64,000 bases of DNA, taken from the NCBI RefSeq assembly GCF_900188065.1, contig NZ_FZNQ01000004.1, positions 168,086-232,085 on the forward strand, written 5' to 3'. The notes beneath the pieces are model-generated. The model did no database searches, had not been told where the DNA came from, and worked only from the letters and a program-made list of their open reading frames with translations. The number at the start of each line of letters is the position of its first letter. The stretch's first letter is position 1. Made by a program: the position numbers and the translations under genes. Source of the stretch: Halorubrum vacuolatum (GTDB lineage Archaea; Halobacteriota; Halobacteria; Halobacteriales; Haloferacaceae). This document shows positions 25,448 to 34,437 of this stretch, piece by piece.

Positions 25448-26014
25448 ATGCCACGTTCCGTGCAGAACCCGGAGAACCCGCAGGTAACCCTTCATACGAA
25501 CCACGGCGACATCACGATCGAGCTGTTCGCGGACCGTGCGCCGCGAACGGTGGAGAACTTCCTCGGACTGGCCCGACATGACCCCGCCGCGGACGACGAC
25601 CCCGCCCCCGACACGAACACGTGGGAGGACCCCGAGACGGGCGAGATCCGCGGCGACTCGCTGTATCAGGGCAACGTCTTCCACCGCGTCATCGACGACT
25701 TCATGATCCAGGGCGGCGATCCGCTGGAGAGCGGACGCGGGGGCCCCGGCTACCAGTTCGACGACGAGTTCCACGAGGAGCTGACCCACGACGGCCCCGG
25801 GATCCTCTCGATGGCGAACGCCGGCCCGAACACGAACGGCTCGCAGTTTTTCATCACGCTCGCGGCGACGCCCCACCTCGACGGGAAACACGCCGTCTTC
25901 GGGCACGTGATCGATGGGATGGACGTCGTCGAGGAGATCGGCAGCGTGCCGACCGACAGACGTGACGCCCCGCGTGACACCGTCGAGATCGAGCGCGTCG
26001 CCGTCGAGGAGTAA
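25448..26014 (+). CDS. Cyclophilin-type peptidyl-prolyl isomerase
   Basis: A 188-residue cyclophilin that speeds cis-trans isomerisation of proline bonds. The preferred ATG is at 25448 ([20 protein letters not shown]). Seen are the [16 protein letters not shown] start of the fold, the active-site segment [35 protein letters not shown] and the [19 protein letters not shown] motif. An acidic insert (about residues 45-65) is typical of halophile versions. Cytoplasmic, with no signal peptide. It is divergent from the UspA gene. Confidence 0.95.
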   Translation: MPRSVQNPENPQVTLHTNHGDITIELFADRAPRTVENFLGLARHDPAADDDPAPDTNTWEDPETGEIRGDSLYQGNVFHRVIDDFMIQGGDPLESGRGGPGYQFDDEFHEELTHDGPGILSMANAGPNTNGSQFFITLAATPHLDGKHAVFGHVIDGMDVVEEIGSVPTDRRDAPRDTVEIERVAVEE

Positions 26015-26030
26015 GCCGCTGGGGACGTAT

Positions 26031-26080
26031 CGGTTCAATCGGTTCAACCGGTTCAACCGGTTCAATCGGTTCAATCGGTT
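26031..26080. repeat. Five tandem copies of CGGTTCAA(T/C)
   Basis: A 9-nt unit is repeated five times with a partial sixth, 17 bases after the cyclophilin stop codon, and the pattern is interrupted only by T/C changes. It is a simple microsatellite between convergent genes and may be slippage-prone. Confidence 0.9.
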
Positions 26081-26129
26081 ATTCGTCCGGTTCGTACGAG
26101 GACCCGTCCACGAGCGCGAGCGATGACCC

Positions 26130-26930
26130 TCACTGACAGCCGTCCGCGAACCTGAGGAGCGCGTCGGTGAACGCGTCGGGTTCCTCAAGGAACGGACAGT
26201 GGCTGCTGTCGGAAAACCGCTCGATCGTCGCGTGCGGCGTGGAGTCGGCGATGGACACGACGCCCGCCGGGTCGACGAGCGCGTCGTCCTCGCCCACACA
26301 GATCAGCGTCGGGACGTCGACCGAATCGAGGACGTCGCGGTAGTCCCGTACCGACTGGTCGAAGAGGATGGCGCTTTTGATCGCGGGCGGGACGCGAGCG
26401 ATCTCATCGAACATGAGCCGCTCGTGGTCCGGCTCGGGGTCACCGTGGATCATCCCGTCGATGAATGCGTGTGCCAGCGCGTGGTGGTCGGTCTGTGCGA
26501 GTTCCATCAGGTCGATCAACTCGGCGAGGTCGAAGACCCCGTGCTCGTAGCCCTCCTGCTGGAGGTCGGCGGGCTGCTGGTCGACGACCACGAACCCATC
26601 GAGGCGATCCGTCCCGAACCGATCGACGTACTCCCAGCCGACGAGCGCCCCCATCGACCAGCCGACGAGGACGACGTGTTCAAGCTCCTGATCGTCGAGG
26701 AACGCCTCGAGGTCCGCAGCATACGTCGGGAGCGTGTGACCCGTCTCCGACTTCGCCGAACGCCCGTGACCCCGGAAATCGAGGGTGATCGATTCATACT
26801 CCTCCGGGAGGGTCCGCTGTTCGAGGAAGAAACGCGAACCCATCATCACCCCGTGGAGGAAGACGATGGGCTGGCCGTCGCCGGTGCGTTCGTAGTACAG
26901 ATCAACGTCGTTGACCGTCGTCGTAGGCAT
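26130..26930 (-). CDS. Alpha/beta hydrolase
   Basis: A 266-residue alpha/beta-fold hydrolase. The ATG at 26930 starts MPTTTVNDVDLYYERTGDG, the classical beta-strand opening of the family. The oxyanion-hole HG motif is in PIVFLHGVMMG, the nucleophile elbow is VGWSMGALVG (Ser in GWSMG), the acid is probably in ICVGEDDALVDP, and the catalytic His in SSHCPFLEEP. The substrate is unknown; epoxide-hydrolase, esterase and haloperoxidase-like enzymes share this layout. It lies just downstream of folA but its own upstream gap suggests separate transcription. Confidence 0.9.
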   Translation of the reverse strand: MPTTTVNDVDLYYERTGDGQPIVFLHGVMMGSRFFLEQRTLPEEYESITLDFRGHGRSAKSETGHTLPTYAADLEAFLDDQELEHVVLVGWSMGALVGWEYVDRFGTDRLDGFVVVDQQPADLQQEGYEHGVFDLAELIDLMELAQTDHHALAHAFIDGMIHGDPEPDHERLMFDEIARVPPAIKSAILFDQSVRDYRDVLDSVDVPTLICVGEDDALVDPAGVVSIADSTPHATIERFSDSSHCPFLEEPDAFTDALLRFADGCQ

Positions 26931-26982
26931 GCAGAAATAGGATATCCGAACCGACATATCGGTTGGGGTCAGCTGTCGACGC

Positions 26983-27537
26983 TCACTCGTTTCCATCCAA
27001 CGACTGCGATCCTCCAGCCGTCCGCTCGTAGGTAACGAACGCAAGCTCATCCTCGGGTTTTCGATCGACTTCCTGCCAGACGGCTGGATCCCATTCCGGA
27101 AACCGAGTATCCCCCTCGGGGGACTCGGGGATCTCCGTGATCTCCATTCGGTCCGCGCGGTCGAGAAACGCCTCGTAGACGGCCGCGCCGCCGATTACGT
27201 GGACAGTGTCGACGTCGAGGTCGGCCGCCGCCTCACGAGCCACGTCGATCGCCTCATCGAGGTCGTTCGCGAGGGTCGCGCCCTCGGGCAGATCGAGATC
27301 CCGTGTGCTCAAGACGACGTTGACGCGGTCGGGAAGCGGACCGCCGACCCACGAGACGATGCTCTCGTAGGTCGTCCGCCCGACGATCACGGGGTGGCCG
27401 GTCGTCAGCCGTTTAAATCGCTTCAGATCTGCCGGGTAATGCCATGGCATGTCCTCGTCCGCGCCGATGATCCCGTTCTCGGCGACCGCCGCGACGAGGA
27501 CGAACTCGAGGTCGCTGGATCGATGCCGTCCCGACAT
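26983..27537 (-). CDS. folA: Dihydrofolate reductase
   Basis: A 184-residue DHFR from the ATG at 27537. It reduces dihydrofolate to tetrahydrofolate with NADPH. Seen are FVLVAAVAENGIIGADEDMPWHYPADLKRFK (strand A with the catalytic acidic residue region), the NADPH-binding VIVGRTTYESI and the VHVIGGAAVYEAFLDRADRMEITEI block. It starts 2 bases after the stop of thyA on the same strand, so the two form an operon: thymidylate synthase makes dihydrofolate, DHFR recycles it. Confidence 0.96.
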   Translation of the reverse strand: MSGRHRSSDLEFVLVAAVAENGIIGADEDMPWHYPADLKRFKRLTTGHPVIVGRTTYESIVSWVGGPLPDRVNVVLSTRDLDLPEGATLANDLDEAIDVAREAAADLDVDTVHVIGGAAVYEAFLDRADRMEITEIPESPEGDTRFPEWDPAVWQEVDRKPEDELAFVTYERTAGGSQSLDGNE

Positions 27538-27539
27538 GC

Positions 27540-28568
27540 TCACTCCGCGACCGCGAACCGGAGGCCGTCGGCACAGTCGTACTCGACGAGTTCGATGTCG
27601 TCGTACGTTAGCTCATCGAGCGGGACATCAGCGATCTCGATCCGTGGCCGATTGCGGGGCTCCCGCGAGAGCTGTTCGAGCAGGCCGGGCACATGGTCGT
27701 AGCCCTCCTCGCCGTCGGCTTCCGGAGGAGTTGTCGATTCGAGCCATTCGCGAGCCGCGAGGTAGTCGGCCCGTTCCTCGACGGCGGCCAGCCGATCCTG
27801 AAGCGTCGAGAGGTTGTCCTCGTACCACGCGCCGCGGTCGCCGGTGCCGCAGTAGACGTGCGCGTCGACGATGGTGTGGCCGAACTCGCCGACCTCGAAG
27901 CCCGTCCGTTGTGCGAGCACGTTCGCGAGCAGCGCGTAGGCGGCGACGTTGAAGGGAATGCCGAGCGCGATATCGCCGGACCGTTGGGTCAGATGGAGGT
28001 TGAGCCGGCCGCCCTGGACGTTCACGACGAACGTGTAGTGACACGGCGGCAGCGTCGAGACGGCGGCGTTCGCGGGGTGCCACGCGTTCACGACCATCCG
28101 GCGGGTGTGGGGGTTCTCACGCAGTTGGTCGATCACGTAGGCGATCTGATCGAACGTCCGGCGAGTCGTCCCGTCGGCATCCTCCTCGACGGTCACCCAG
28201 CGGTGGGCGTCCTCGGGCCACGTCTCGCCCGGCAGCGCGGCCTCCTCTTCGGGGATCGGATATCGTCGCCAGAATCGGCCGTAGGCGGTATCGAGACGAC
28301 CCTCCGCGTCGGCCCATGCGTCCCAGATCTTCGTCTCCTCGCGGAGGGTTCGGATGTGCTCTTCGCCGGAGAGATACCAGATCACCTCGTGGATGAGCGA
28401 GTTCCAGCGGTAGCCATCCATCTTTTTCGTGGTGAGTAGCGGGAATCCGTCCGCGAGGTCGACGGTGTAGTGTCCGCTGAACCCCGCGATGGTGTCGACG
28501 CCGGTTCGGTTCGGCTTATACGTCCCCGTCGAGAGCGTGTCGTCGACGAGATCGAGGTACTGTTTCAT
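27540..28568 (-). CDS. thyA: Thymidylate synthase
   Basis: A 342-residue ThyA that methylates dUMP to dTMP using methylene-tetrahydrofolate. Seen are the N-terminal RTGVDTIAGFSGHY substrate loop, IHEVIWYLSGEEHI, the catalytic-cysteine region STLPPCHYTFVVNVQGGRLNLHLTQRSGDIALGIPFNVAAYALL (given only as family recognition; Cys in LPPCHY) and the C-terminal dUMP-binding histidine/tyrosine pattern DAHVYCG. It is the first gene of a thyA-folA operon and the only obvious source of dTMP in this window. Confidence 0.96.
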   Translation of the reverse strand: MKQYLDLVDDTLSTGTYKPNRTGVDTIAGFSGHYTVDLADGFPLLTTKKMDGYRWNSLIHEVIWYLSGEEHIRTLREETKIWDAWADAEGRLDTAYGRFWRRYPIPEEEAALPGETWPEDAHRWVTVEEDADGTTRRTFDQIAYVIDQLRENPHTRRMVVNAWHPANAAVSTLPPCHYTFVVNVQGGRLNLHLTQRSGDIALGIPFNVAAYALLANVLAQRTGFEVGEFGHTIVDAHVYCGTGDRGAWYEDNLSTLQDRLAAVEERADYLAAREWLESTTPPEADGEEGYDHVPGLLEQLSREPRNRPRIEIADVPLDELTYDDIELVEYDCADGLRFAVAE

Positions 28569-28677
28569 GGGTGGGGTGCGCCCGCGGGGACGGGCGTTGG
28601 AGTCTATCGAAAGAGGGGTGAGAGACGCACGAAAAGCTTTCTACCTCGCTGGAGCTCGGGACCGATGGCCTCGACGA

Positions 28678-29406
28678 TCACTGAGATATTTCAGCAACCG
28701 CCGACGGCAACGAGGCGAGCGAGTCGATCCACGCCGCCGGCGTCGCGTCCACGTCGGCCGGATCGAGCGTCGTGTACGGTCGTTCGATCAGGATCGGTTC
28801 GAGCCCCGCACGGCGGGCCGCGACCACGTCGCTCCCGCGGTCGCCGACGTAGATACCGGCAGCGTCCCCGGCGGATCCATCCCCGTCACCCGGGTCGCCA
28901 TCGCGGGTGCAACCAAGCTGATCCAGCGCGCGGTTTATAAACGTCGGATCGGGTTTCCGACGCTCGTAGTCGTCGATCGTCGGATGACGGCCGACGACGA
29001 CGTCGAAGGTGTCGGGGAAACAGTAGTCGGCGACGAATCGAACCGTCGCTTCGCGATTGTTGCTCACGAGCCCGAGACGATGCTCCGAGCGTAGCCCCGC
29101 AAGGACGGCCCCCGCATCCGAAAACACGGCACGGTCCCCGGAGCGGACCCGGGCGTTCGCCCGCCGCGAGGCGTGTCGCTCGCGGGCCGCCCACCACGCG
29201 TCGATGTCGATCCCGAGGGAGTCACACGCGTCCGCCATCGCGGGGTCGTACCGGAGCGCTTCGAGAACGTCGGCGGTAGACGGCGATGGGTCGTCGATTC
29301 CGACATCCGAGAGCGCGTCGTGTGTGGCGGCTCGATACACCCCGGGATGGGTCGTCGGCCCGACCAACAACACCCCGTCCATGTCGAACAGTACGGGCGG
29401 GATCAT
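28678..29406 (-). CDS. HAD-superfamily phosphatase
   Basis: A 242-residue HAD hydrolase. From the ATG at 29406 the protein opens with motif I PVLFDMDGVLLV (nucleophile Asp). Motif II is LGLVSNNREAT, motif III Lys lies in ERRKPDPTF, and motif IV is GIYVGDRGSDVVAARRAG. The cap insertion between motifs I and II makes it a subclass IA enzyme, like phosphoglycolate phosphatases. Its ATG overlaps the stop of the upstream HAD gene by 4 bases (ATGA), so the two are translationally coupled. Substrate unknown. Confidence 0.9.
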   Translation of the reverse strand: MIPPVLFDMDGVLLVGPTTHPGVYRAATHDALSDVGIDDPSPSTADVLEALRYDPAMADACDSLGIDIDAWWAARERHASRRANARVRSGDRAVFSDAGAVLAGLRSEHRLGLVSNNREATVRFVADYCFPDTFDVVVGRHPTIDDYERRKPDPTFINRALDQLGCTRDGDPGDGDGSAGDAAGIYVGDRGSDVVAARRAGLEPILIERPYTTLDPADVDATPAAWIDSLASLPSAVAEISQ

Positions 29407-30191
29407 GGCTCCAGCACCCCTCCGATGTCGCCGAGCGAATCGAGGATGTGGTCCGGTTCGACGTCGGCGTCGGCAAGGTCGTCCCGATCGGTCACGCCGG
29501 TGAGCACGAGCGCGGTGTGCATCCCCGCCCGTTCGCCCATCAGGATGTCGGTGTCGAGCCGGTCGCCGATCATGACGCACTCGTCGGCTTGGAAACCGAG
29601 TCGTCCGAGCGCGACGTCGATCGTCACCCGGGAGGGCTTGCCGAGCACGCGGTCGATCGTCCGCCCGAGCAGTCCCTCGATCGCGCCGATCACGGGCCCG
29701 CAGTCGGGCACCTCGCCGTTCTCGACGGGGCAGGTCCGGTCCGGGTTGGTCGCGTAGATCGGCGGCTCCCGGAGCCGATCGGCGTTCAGGACGTCCTGGA
29801 AGACGGCATAGTCGAACCCGAGGTGCATCGACGCGAGGACGACGTCGGTTGCCGCCGGATCGGTCGCGACATCGAGGTCGGCGTCGCGCAGTTCGGCTTT
29901 CAGTGCCGGCTCGCCGATCACGTACACGCCGGCGTCGGGATGCTGCTCGGCGAGGAAGTCGGCGGCGATGGCCGCGGAGTTGCAGATCGACGACAGCGGG
30001 ACGTCGATGCCCATCCCCGCAAGGACCCGCCGATAGTCGGTCGGTCGCTTCGTCGCGTTGTTCGAGAGGAAGACGACGTCGACGTCGGCCTCTTCGAGGG
30101 CCCCAAGGCCATCGAGCGAGCCCGGCAGCAGGTCCCCGCCCCGGTAGACGGTTCCGTCGAGGTCGATCAGCGCGCCACGGATCCGCGTCAC
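29403..30191 (-). CDS. HAD-IIA (NagD-like) sugar phosphatase
   Basis: A 262-residue HAD-IIA phosphatase of the NagD/phosphoglycolate group. A GTG start at 30191 gives VTRIRGALIDLDGTVYRGG, with motif I DLDGT directly at the N-terminus. Motif II is VVFLSNNATKRP, the large C2 cap covers about residues 80-170, and motifs III/IV are VLGKPSR and CVMIGDRLDTDILMG. The upstream extension of the frame (to 30314) is AT-rich with no start support and is left out. It overlaps the following HAD gene by 4 bases; the pair may dephosphorylate related metabolites. Confidence 0.92.
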   Translation of the reverse strand: MTRIRGALIDLDGTVYRGGDLLPGSLDGLGALEEADVDVVFLSNNATKRPTDYRRVLAGMGIDVPLSSICNSAAIAADFLAEQHPDAGVYVIGEPALKAELRDADLDVATDPAATDVVLASMHLGFDYAVFQDVLNADRLREPPIYATNPDRTCPVENGEVPDCGPVIGAIEGLLGRTIDRVLGKPSRVTIDVALGRLGFQADECVMIGDRLDTDILMGERAGMHTALVLTGVTDRDDLADADVEPDHILDSLGDIGGVLEP

Positions 30192-30407
30192 GGATCCATG
30201 GCCGGGAGCCGAGGACTTAACTCCCGGCCTCTGGAGCGTTTCGCCGGCCGCGCTTAAAAATATAGTAATATAGAGTAGTATATAGATTATTGTGACAAAC
30301 AGTGTCGACAGCAACCCTTATCACCGGGTCGGCACTTCCCCCGACATGAACCGATCCGACGACCGTCCGGGCGTCACGTCCCGCATTTCACGTGGCGAGC
30401 CACGGCG

Positions 30408-31667
30408 ATGACGGGCGTCGGGTTGGAGGGGTACCTGATCGCGGAGCTGGATTCCCCGGTGGTCAAACTCGTCCTCGCAACCCTGCTCGGGATGTTCCTC
30501 GGGTTGGAGCGTGAGTGGTCACAGAAGACCGCCGGGATCCGGACGTTTGCACTGATCTGCCTGCTCGGTACCGTCTTCGTCCTCCTCGACCACGATGGAT
30601 TGCTGGTGGTCGGCGGCGTGCTCGTCATCGTCCACGCCGTGTTGCTCGCGACGCGGAGTTTCATTCTGGAGGCCTACGACGGCCTCGCGCTCACGACCTC
30701 CGTCTCGATGCTCGTCGCCTACGGGATCGGCGCGCTCGTCGGTGCCGGCCTGTTCATCGAGGCGGTGACGGTCGCCGTCCTCTCCTCGCTGTTGCTCGTG
30801 TTGAAACGCGAGCTCCACGAGTTCGCGTGGGGGCTCTCACGGGAGGAGGTTCGGTCCGCGACGGAGTTCGCCATCCTCGCGTTCGTCGTCTTTCCGATCC
30901 TTCCCAACGAGACGATGGGGCCGTGGAACGCGATCCAGCCCCGCGTCATCTGGCTGCTCGTCATCGCCATCAGCGCCATCGGCTTCGTCAACTACGTCCT
31001 CGTCAAGCGGTATGAGGGCCGTGGGATCGCCTTCACCGCCTTCTTCGGCGGGCTCGTCAACTCGACGGCGGTGATCGCCGAGATGGCGAAGCGTGCGAGC
31101 ACCGATCGCTCCCTGATGGGGCTTGCGGTGGGGGCGATCCTCCTCGCGAACGCCGCGATGGCCGTCCGCAACGCCGTCGTCGTCGCGGCGTTTATCCCGT
31201 CCGAGGTGCTCACGGTCGGGCTTCCGCTCGGCGCGATCGCTATTACCGGTATCCTCCTCTCGTTGTACGCGAGCGACTGGTCCGCGTCGCTCGAAGCCGA
31301 GCTCACCTCGCCGTTCAGCCTCCGGAACGCGCTCACGTTCGGGGGGCTGTTCCTCGTCGTCCTCCTGGCGTCGGCGGCCGCCCAAGCGACGCTCGGCGAT
31401 GGGGGGTTCATTGCGACCACGTTCCTCGCGGGGCTCGTCTCCTCGGGGACGGCCGCGACGACCGCGGTCACGCTCGTGGCGACGGGACAGATATCGCCCG
31501 AAACCGCCGTCTGGGGCGTGATCGCCGGGACGACCGCCTCGATCCTCGTGAAGGTGTTCTTCGCGGCGACGGTCGAGCGGGAGCTGGTGAAGCCCGTGCT
31601 GATCTACAACGCCGTGCTGATCGGCGTCGGTATCGGGGTTGGAGTGCTCTACATGACGCTCGGCTGA
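30408..31667 (+). CDS. MgtC/SapB-DUF4010 membrane protein
   Basis: A 419-residue integral membrane protein. The N-terminal half (about residues 20-150) matches MgtC/SapB proteins: LATLLGMFLGLEREW, KTAGIRTFALICLLGTVFV and the acidic-residue pattern within the first helices. The C-terminal half, with ELTSPFSLRNALTFGGLFLVVLLASAAAQ (family recognition) and GLVSSGTAATTAVTLVATGQ, is the DUF4010 domain. About ten membrane helices in all. Roles in magnesium or other metal homeostasis have been proposed for the family but not for this archaeal form. The gene stands alone. Confidence 0.88.
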   Translation: MTGVGLEGYLIAELDSPVVKLVLATLLGMFLGLEREWSQKTAGIRTFALICLLGTVFVLLDHDGLLVVGGVLVIVHAVLLATRSFILEAYDGLALTTSVSMLVAYGIGALVGAGLFIEAVTVAVLSSLLLVLKRELHEFAWGLSREEVRSATEFAILAFVVFPILPNETMGPWNAIQPRVIWLLVIAISAIGFVNYVLVKRYEGRGIAFTAFFGGLVNSTAVIAEMAKRASTDRSLMGLAVGAILLANAAMAVRNAVVVAAFIPSEVLTVGLPLGAIAITGILLSLYASDWSASLEAELTSPFSLRNALTFGGLFLVVLLASAAAQATLGDGGFIATTFLAGLVSSGTAATTAVTLVATGQISPETAVWGVIAGTTASILVKVFFAATVERELVKPVLIYNAVLIGVGIGVGVLYMTLG

Positions 31668-31692
31668 ACGGCGGCGCGACGACGCCACCGAG

Positions 31693-31701
31693 TTTTTATA
31701 C
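31693..31701 (+). promoter_or_regulatory. TATA box of the small Tat-exported protein
   Basis: TTTTTATAC lies 21-29 bases before the ATG at 31722, as expected for a leaderless haloarchaeal transcript. It supports the small gene being real. Confidence 0.55.
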
Positions 31702-31721
31702 AGACGACCTAAGGACAGAGT

Positions 31722-32051
31722 ATGAGACGGCGTGACGCACTCTCCCGTATAGGAGCGATCGCCGCTATCGGAGCCACGGCGACGCTTTCCGGACGCCTCA
31801 CGGATCGGAACGACGAAGCGAAACGCGGGGATGACGGACAACCCGAGAATGAAGAGGATGGTGGGGAAAGCGACGGCAACGTGGATGGTGGGCGCGAGGT
31901 CGGCGGCGTCAAGCACGATGGGAACGAGGTCGACAACGACGACACTGCCGAAGACGAGAGCAGTCGGACGGCCGAAGACATCCGTGCGGTCCACGCCTCG
32001 CGCTGTCGCTGTCCGCTCTGTGGTGGCGGTTCAATGCCAGGACGACCCTGA
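31722..32051 (+). CDS. Small Tat-exported acidic protein with C-terminal cysteines
   Basis: A 109-residue protein with a twin-arginine signal at its very N-terminus (MRRRDALSRIGAIAAIGATA), followed by a highly acidic, Gly/Asp/Glu-rich linker (residues 28-85) and a short C-terminal cluster RCRCPLCGG. It is probably secreted or surface-exposed. The cysteine cluster could bind a metal or form disulfides. I do not recognise a family. The TATA box and typical Tat signal argue it is a real gene, but low complexity makes the exact function unclear. Confidence 0.6.
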   Translation: MRRRDALSRIGAIAAIGATATLSGRLTDRNDEAKRGDDGQPENEEDGGESDGNVDGGREVGGVKHDGNEVDNDDTAEDESSRTAEDIRAVHASRCRCPLCGGGSMPGRP

Positions 32052-32135
32052 ACGACCCTGTTTAAAATCCCACCGGCGACGGCGTCGCGCGCCGGGGCAC
32101 CAACGGTTAAGCCATCGTCGGGAGTGTCCCCGCGT

Positions 32136-32930
32136 ATGGATCTCGAGATCGACGGAAACGTAGCACTGACGACCGCATCGAGCGGTGGCCTCGGATTTGC
32201 CGCCGCACAGGCGCTCGTTCGCGAGGGAGTACACGTCGTTATCAACGGACGCGACGCGGATCGCCTCGCCGACGCGAAAGCCGACCTCGAAGCGGAGGCC
32301 GCGGGCGACGCCCGTGTCGTCGCCGTCCAAGGCGACCTCACCGACGAGGACGACATCGACGAACTCGTCGAGACGACGTTGGACGAGTTCGGGCGGCTCG
32401 ACCATCTCGTCACCTCCGCCGGGGGACCACCCTCGGGCGCGTTCCTCGACACCGATGACGACGACTGGGAGCACGCCTACGACCTGCTCGTGATGAGCGT
32501 CGTGCGGCTCACCCGCCGCTGTGCGGAGCCGTTGGCGGCGGGCGACGGCGGCACCATCGTCAACATCACCTCGCGGTCGGTGAAGGAGGCGATCGACGGC
32601 CTCGTGCTCTCGAACGCGGTTCGGATGAGCGTCATCGGACTGGAGAAGACGCTCTCGAAGGAACTCGCCCCCGACGTCCGCGCGAACGCCGTCCTCCCCG
32701 GCCCCCACGAGACGAGCCGTATCACGGAACTCGTCGAGCAGGCGATCGATCAGGGCAAGTACGACTCCTACGAGGAGGGGATCGCCGATTGGGCGAACAA
32801 CCCGCTCGACCGCGTCGGCGACCCGATCGAACTCGGAAACACCGTCGCGTTCCTCTCCTCGCCGAAATCCGGCTTCATCACCGGCCAGTCGATCGTCATC
32901 GATGGCGGCGCCGGCAACGCGAACCTGTAG
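32136..32930 (+). CDS. SDR-family oxidoreductase lacking the usual catalytic Tyr
   Basis: A 264-residue short-chain dehydrogenase/reductase. From the ATG at 32136 it shows a modified cofactor loop TTASSGGLGFAAAQAL instead of TGxxxGIG, the NGRDADRLADA strand and the VTSAGGPPSGAF (NNAG position) motif. At the YxxxK position the sequence reads VLSNAVRMSVIG, so Tyr and Lys are absent; this fits a known SDR subgroup (3-oxoacyl-ACP reductase-like, with VLSN in this place) whose activity is unclear. The C-terminal GFITGQSIVIDGGAGN is normal. The gene starts a run of three same-strand metabolic genes. Confidence 0.85.
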   Translation: MDLEIDGNVALTTASSGGLGFAAAQALVREGVHVVINGRDADRLADAKADLEAEAAGDARVVAVQGDLTDEDDIDELVETTLDEFGRLDHLVTSAGGPPSGAFLDTDDDDWEHAYDLLVMSVVRLTRRCAEPLAAGDGGTIVNITSRSVKEAIDGLVLSNAVRMSVIGLEKTLSKELAPDVRANAVLPGPHETSRITELVEQAIDQGKYDSYEEGIADWANNPLDRVGDPIELGNTVAFLSSPKSGFITGQSIVIDGGAGNANL

Positions 32931-33005
32931 CTGGGTCCGATCGATCCACCGCGGTGAACCGCCGGTATCCCAACCCCTTTTTATCGGCCCGCGGATCCGT
33001 CGCGC

Positions 33006-33353
33006 ATGGAGCACGTTCCGTTCGACGACGCCGAGACGTACGAACCCGAGGAGGGATGGGGCCGCGCCGCCCTCGCCGGCAGCGAGAAGTTCACCTTCGA
33101 ATGGTTCGAGAAGCCCGCCGGCCACTCCTCGCCGATGCACGACCACGAGAACGAGCAGGTCTGTGTCTGTCTTGAGGGCGAGTTGACCGTGCACACCGAG
33201 GAGGAGACCGTCGTGCTCGGCGAGTACGACTCGGTCCATCTGGAGAGCTGGGAGGCCCACCGCGTCGAGAACGCGACCGACGAGCGCGCCGTCGGCCTCG
33301 ACGTCTTCGCGCCGGGCCGCGGGTTCGACTTCTGGACCGACCGCGAGGAGTGA
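33006..33353 (+). CDS. Cupin-domain protein
   Basis: A 115-residue single-domain cupin. Motif 1 is HSSPMHDHENEQVCVCLEGEL with the His/His/Glu metal ligands, and motif 2 is YDSVHLESWEAHRVENAT with the last His. It therefore probably binds a divalent metal. Small cupins act as isomerases, dioxygenases or sensors, and nothing here decides between them. Its stop overlaps the start of the next gene by one base, implying co-translation with the fumarylacetoacetase-family enzyme; a joint role in degradation of an aromatic or keto acid is plausible. Confidence 0.9.
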   Translation: MEHVPFDDAETYEPEEGWGRAALAGSEKFTFEWFEKPAGHSSPMHDHENEQVCVCLEGELTVHTEEETVVLGEYDSVHLESWEAHRVENATDERAVGLDVFAPGRGFDFWTDREE

Positions 33354-34189
33354 TGTCCGGGGAGACACACCGGCTGGCGCGGACCGTCGAGGGACGGCCG
33401 CTCGTCGGCGACGAGGGCGGATTTGCTCCGCTGTCGGCGACCGGCTACCGGGGGACGAACGACGCGCTCGGCGCGCTCGTCGAGGGCGGCCACGGACTCC
33501 CCCCGGTCGAGGAGTTGCCGGCGTCGCGGACGCCGGCCGAGCACCTCCGGTTCGAGACGCCGTTCGACCCGGGCAAGCTGTGGGGGATCGGGCTCAACTA
33601 CGCCGACCACGCCGGCGACCTCGACGAGGAGCGTCCCGAGGAGCCGGCGAGCTTTATGAAGCCGCATACGACGCTGACCGCGCCGGGCGGGCCGATCCGG
33701 CTGCCCCCGGTGGAGGAGTCCGCCCGGGTGACCGCGGAGGCCGAGTTGGGCGTCGTGATCGGCCGGACCTGCAAGGACGTCACGGAGGCGGACTTCGCCG
33801 ACGTCGTCGCTGGCTTCGTCCCGATAATCGATATGACCGCCGAGGACGTCCTCCAGCGTAATCCCCGATTTCTCACCCGCGCGAAGAGCTACGACAGCTT
33901 CCTCGTCGTCGGTCCGTGGGTCTCGTGTCCAGCGGATCCCGCGCGGCTCGATGACGTGACCGTCAGAACCGTGGTGAACGACGAGGTCATCGCCGAGAAC
34001 ACGCTGGAGCACATGCTGTTTTCGCCGCCCGAACTCGTCGCGTTCCACTCGTCCGTGATGACGCTCGAACCCGGTGACGTGATCTCGACGGGGACCCCAG
34101 GTGCCGGCGTCATCGAGGACGGCGACAGGGTCCGAGCCGAGGTCGACGGCATCGGGACGCTGACAGCGGACGTCGTCAGGACCGACTGA
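33353..34189 (+). CDS. Fumarylacetoacetate hydrolase family protein
   Basis: A 278-residue member of the FAH superfamily, which cleaves or isomerises beta-keto acids such as acylpyruvates. The signature LWGIGLNYADHAGD is at about residues 80-93, metal ligands lie in EAELGVVIG (Glu pair) and IIDMTAEDV (Asp), and SYDSFLVVGPWV and VISTGTPGAGV are conserved in the catalytic core. The start is the ATG at 33353, overlapping the TGA of the cupin gene. Likely cytoplasmic; the substrate is unknown. Confidence 0.92.
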   Translation: MSGETHRLARTVEGRPLVGDEGGFAPLSATGYRGTNDALGALVEGGHGLPPVEELPASRTPAEHLRFETPFDPGKLWGIGLNYADHAGDLDEERPEEPASFMKPHTTLTAPGGPIRLPPVEESARVTAEAELGVVIGRTCKDVTEADFADVVAGFVPIIDMTAEDVLQRNPRFLTRAKSYDSFLVVGPWVSCPADPARLDDVTVRTVVNDEVIAENTLEHMLFSPPELVAFHSSVMTLEPGDVISTGTPGAGVIEDGDRVRAEVDGIGTLTADVVRTD

Positions 34190-34287
34190 GCGCCGCCACC
34201 GTTATCGATGCGGGAGGGACACCAACACGACCGGTAACACCCATGTCCCATCCGTATATATACGGCTTGCGAGCGAACGGATGAACG

Positions 34288-34437
34288 ATGACCGAAACCG
34301 ATACCGACGTGATCGTCGTTGGGGGCGGACCGGCCGGATTGAGCGCGGCGCTTTTCGCACGGAAGAACGGCCTCGACACCGTCGTCTTCGATGCGGACGG
34401 GACGTGGATGCACAAAGCCCATATTAGCAGTAGTTAA
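34288..34437 (+). pseudogene. 5' half of FAD-dependent oxidoreductase split by the integrated element
   Basis: The first 45 codons encode an FAD-binding Rossmann start (VIVVGGGPAGLSAALFARKNGL) and break at AAAGCCCAT inside the codons for Lys-Ala-His. After the junction four foreign codons lead to a stop at 34435. The rest of the gene is found at 48483-48938, in frame, after the matching AGCCCAT repeat. Joining the halves gives a 196-residue thioredoxin-reductase-like protein. The split shows the target of the 14 kb element. The 49-residue truncated peptide is unlikely to work. Confidence 0.92.
34416..34422. other. Left attachment repeat (AGCCCAT)
   Basis: Seven bases shared with 48476-48482. 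The reconstructed uninterrupted target reads CACAAAGCCCATCTGTTC. The true crossover core may be shorter or longer than the exact match. Confidence 0.8.

Noticed and set aside
26031..26080. Tandem CGGTTCAAT repeat as CRISPR or iteron origin
   Set aside because: Units are adjacent without spacers and lie between convergent core genes; best read as a microsatellite.
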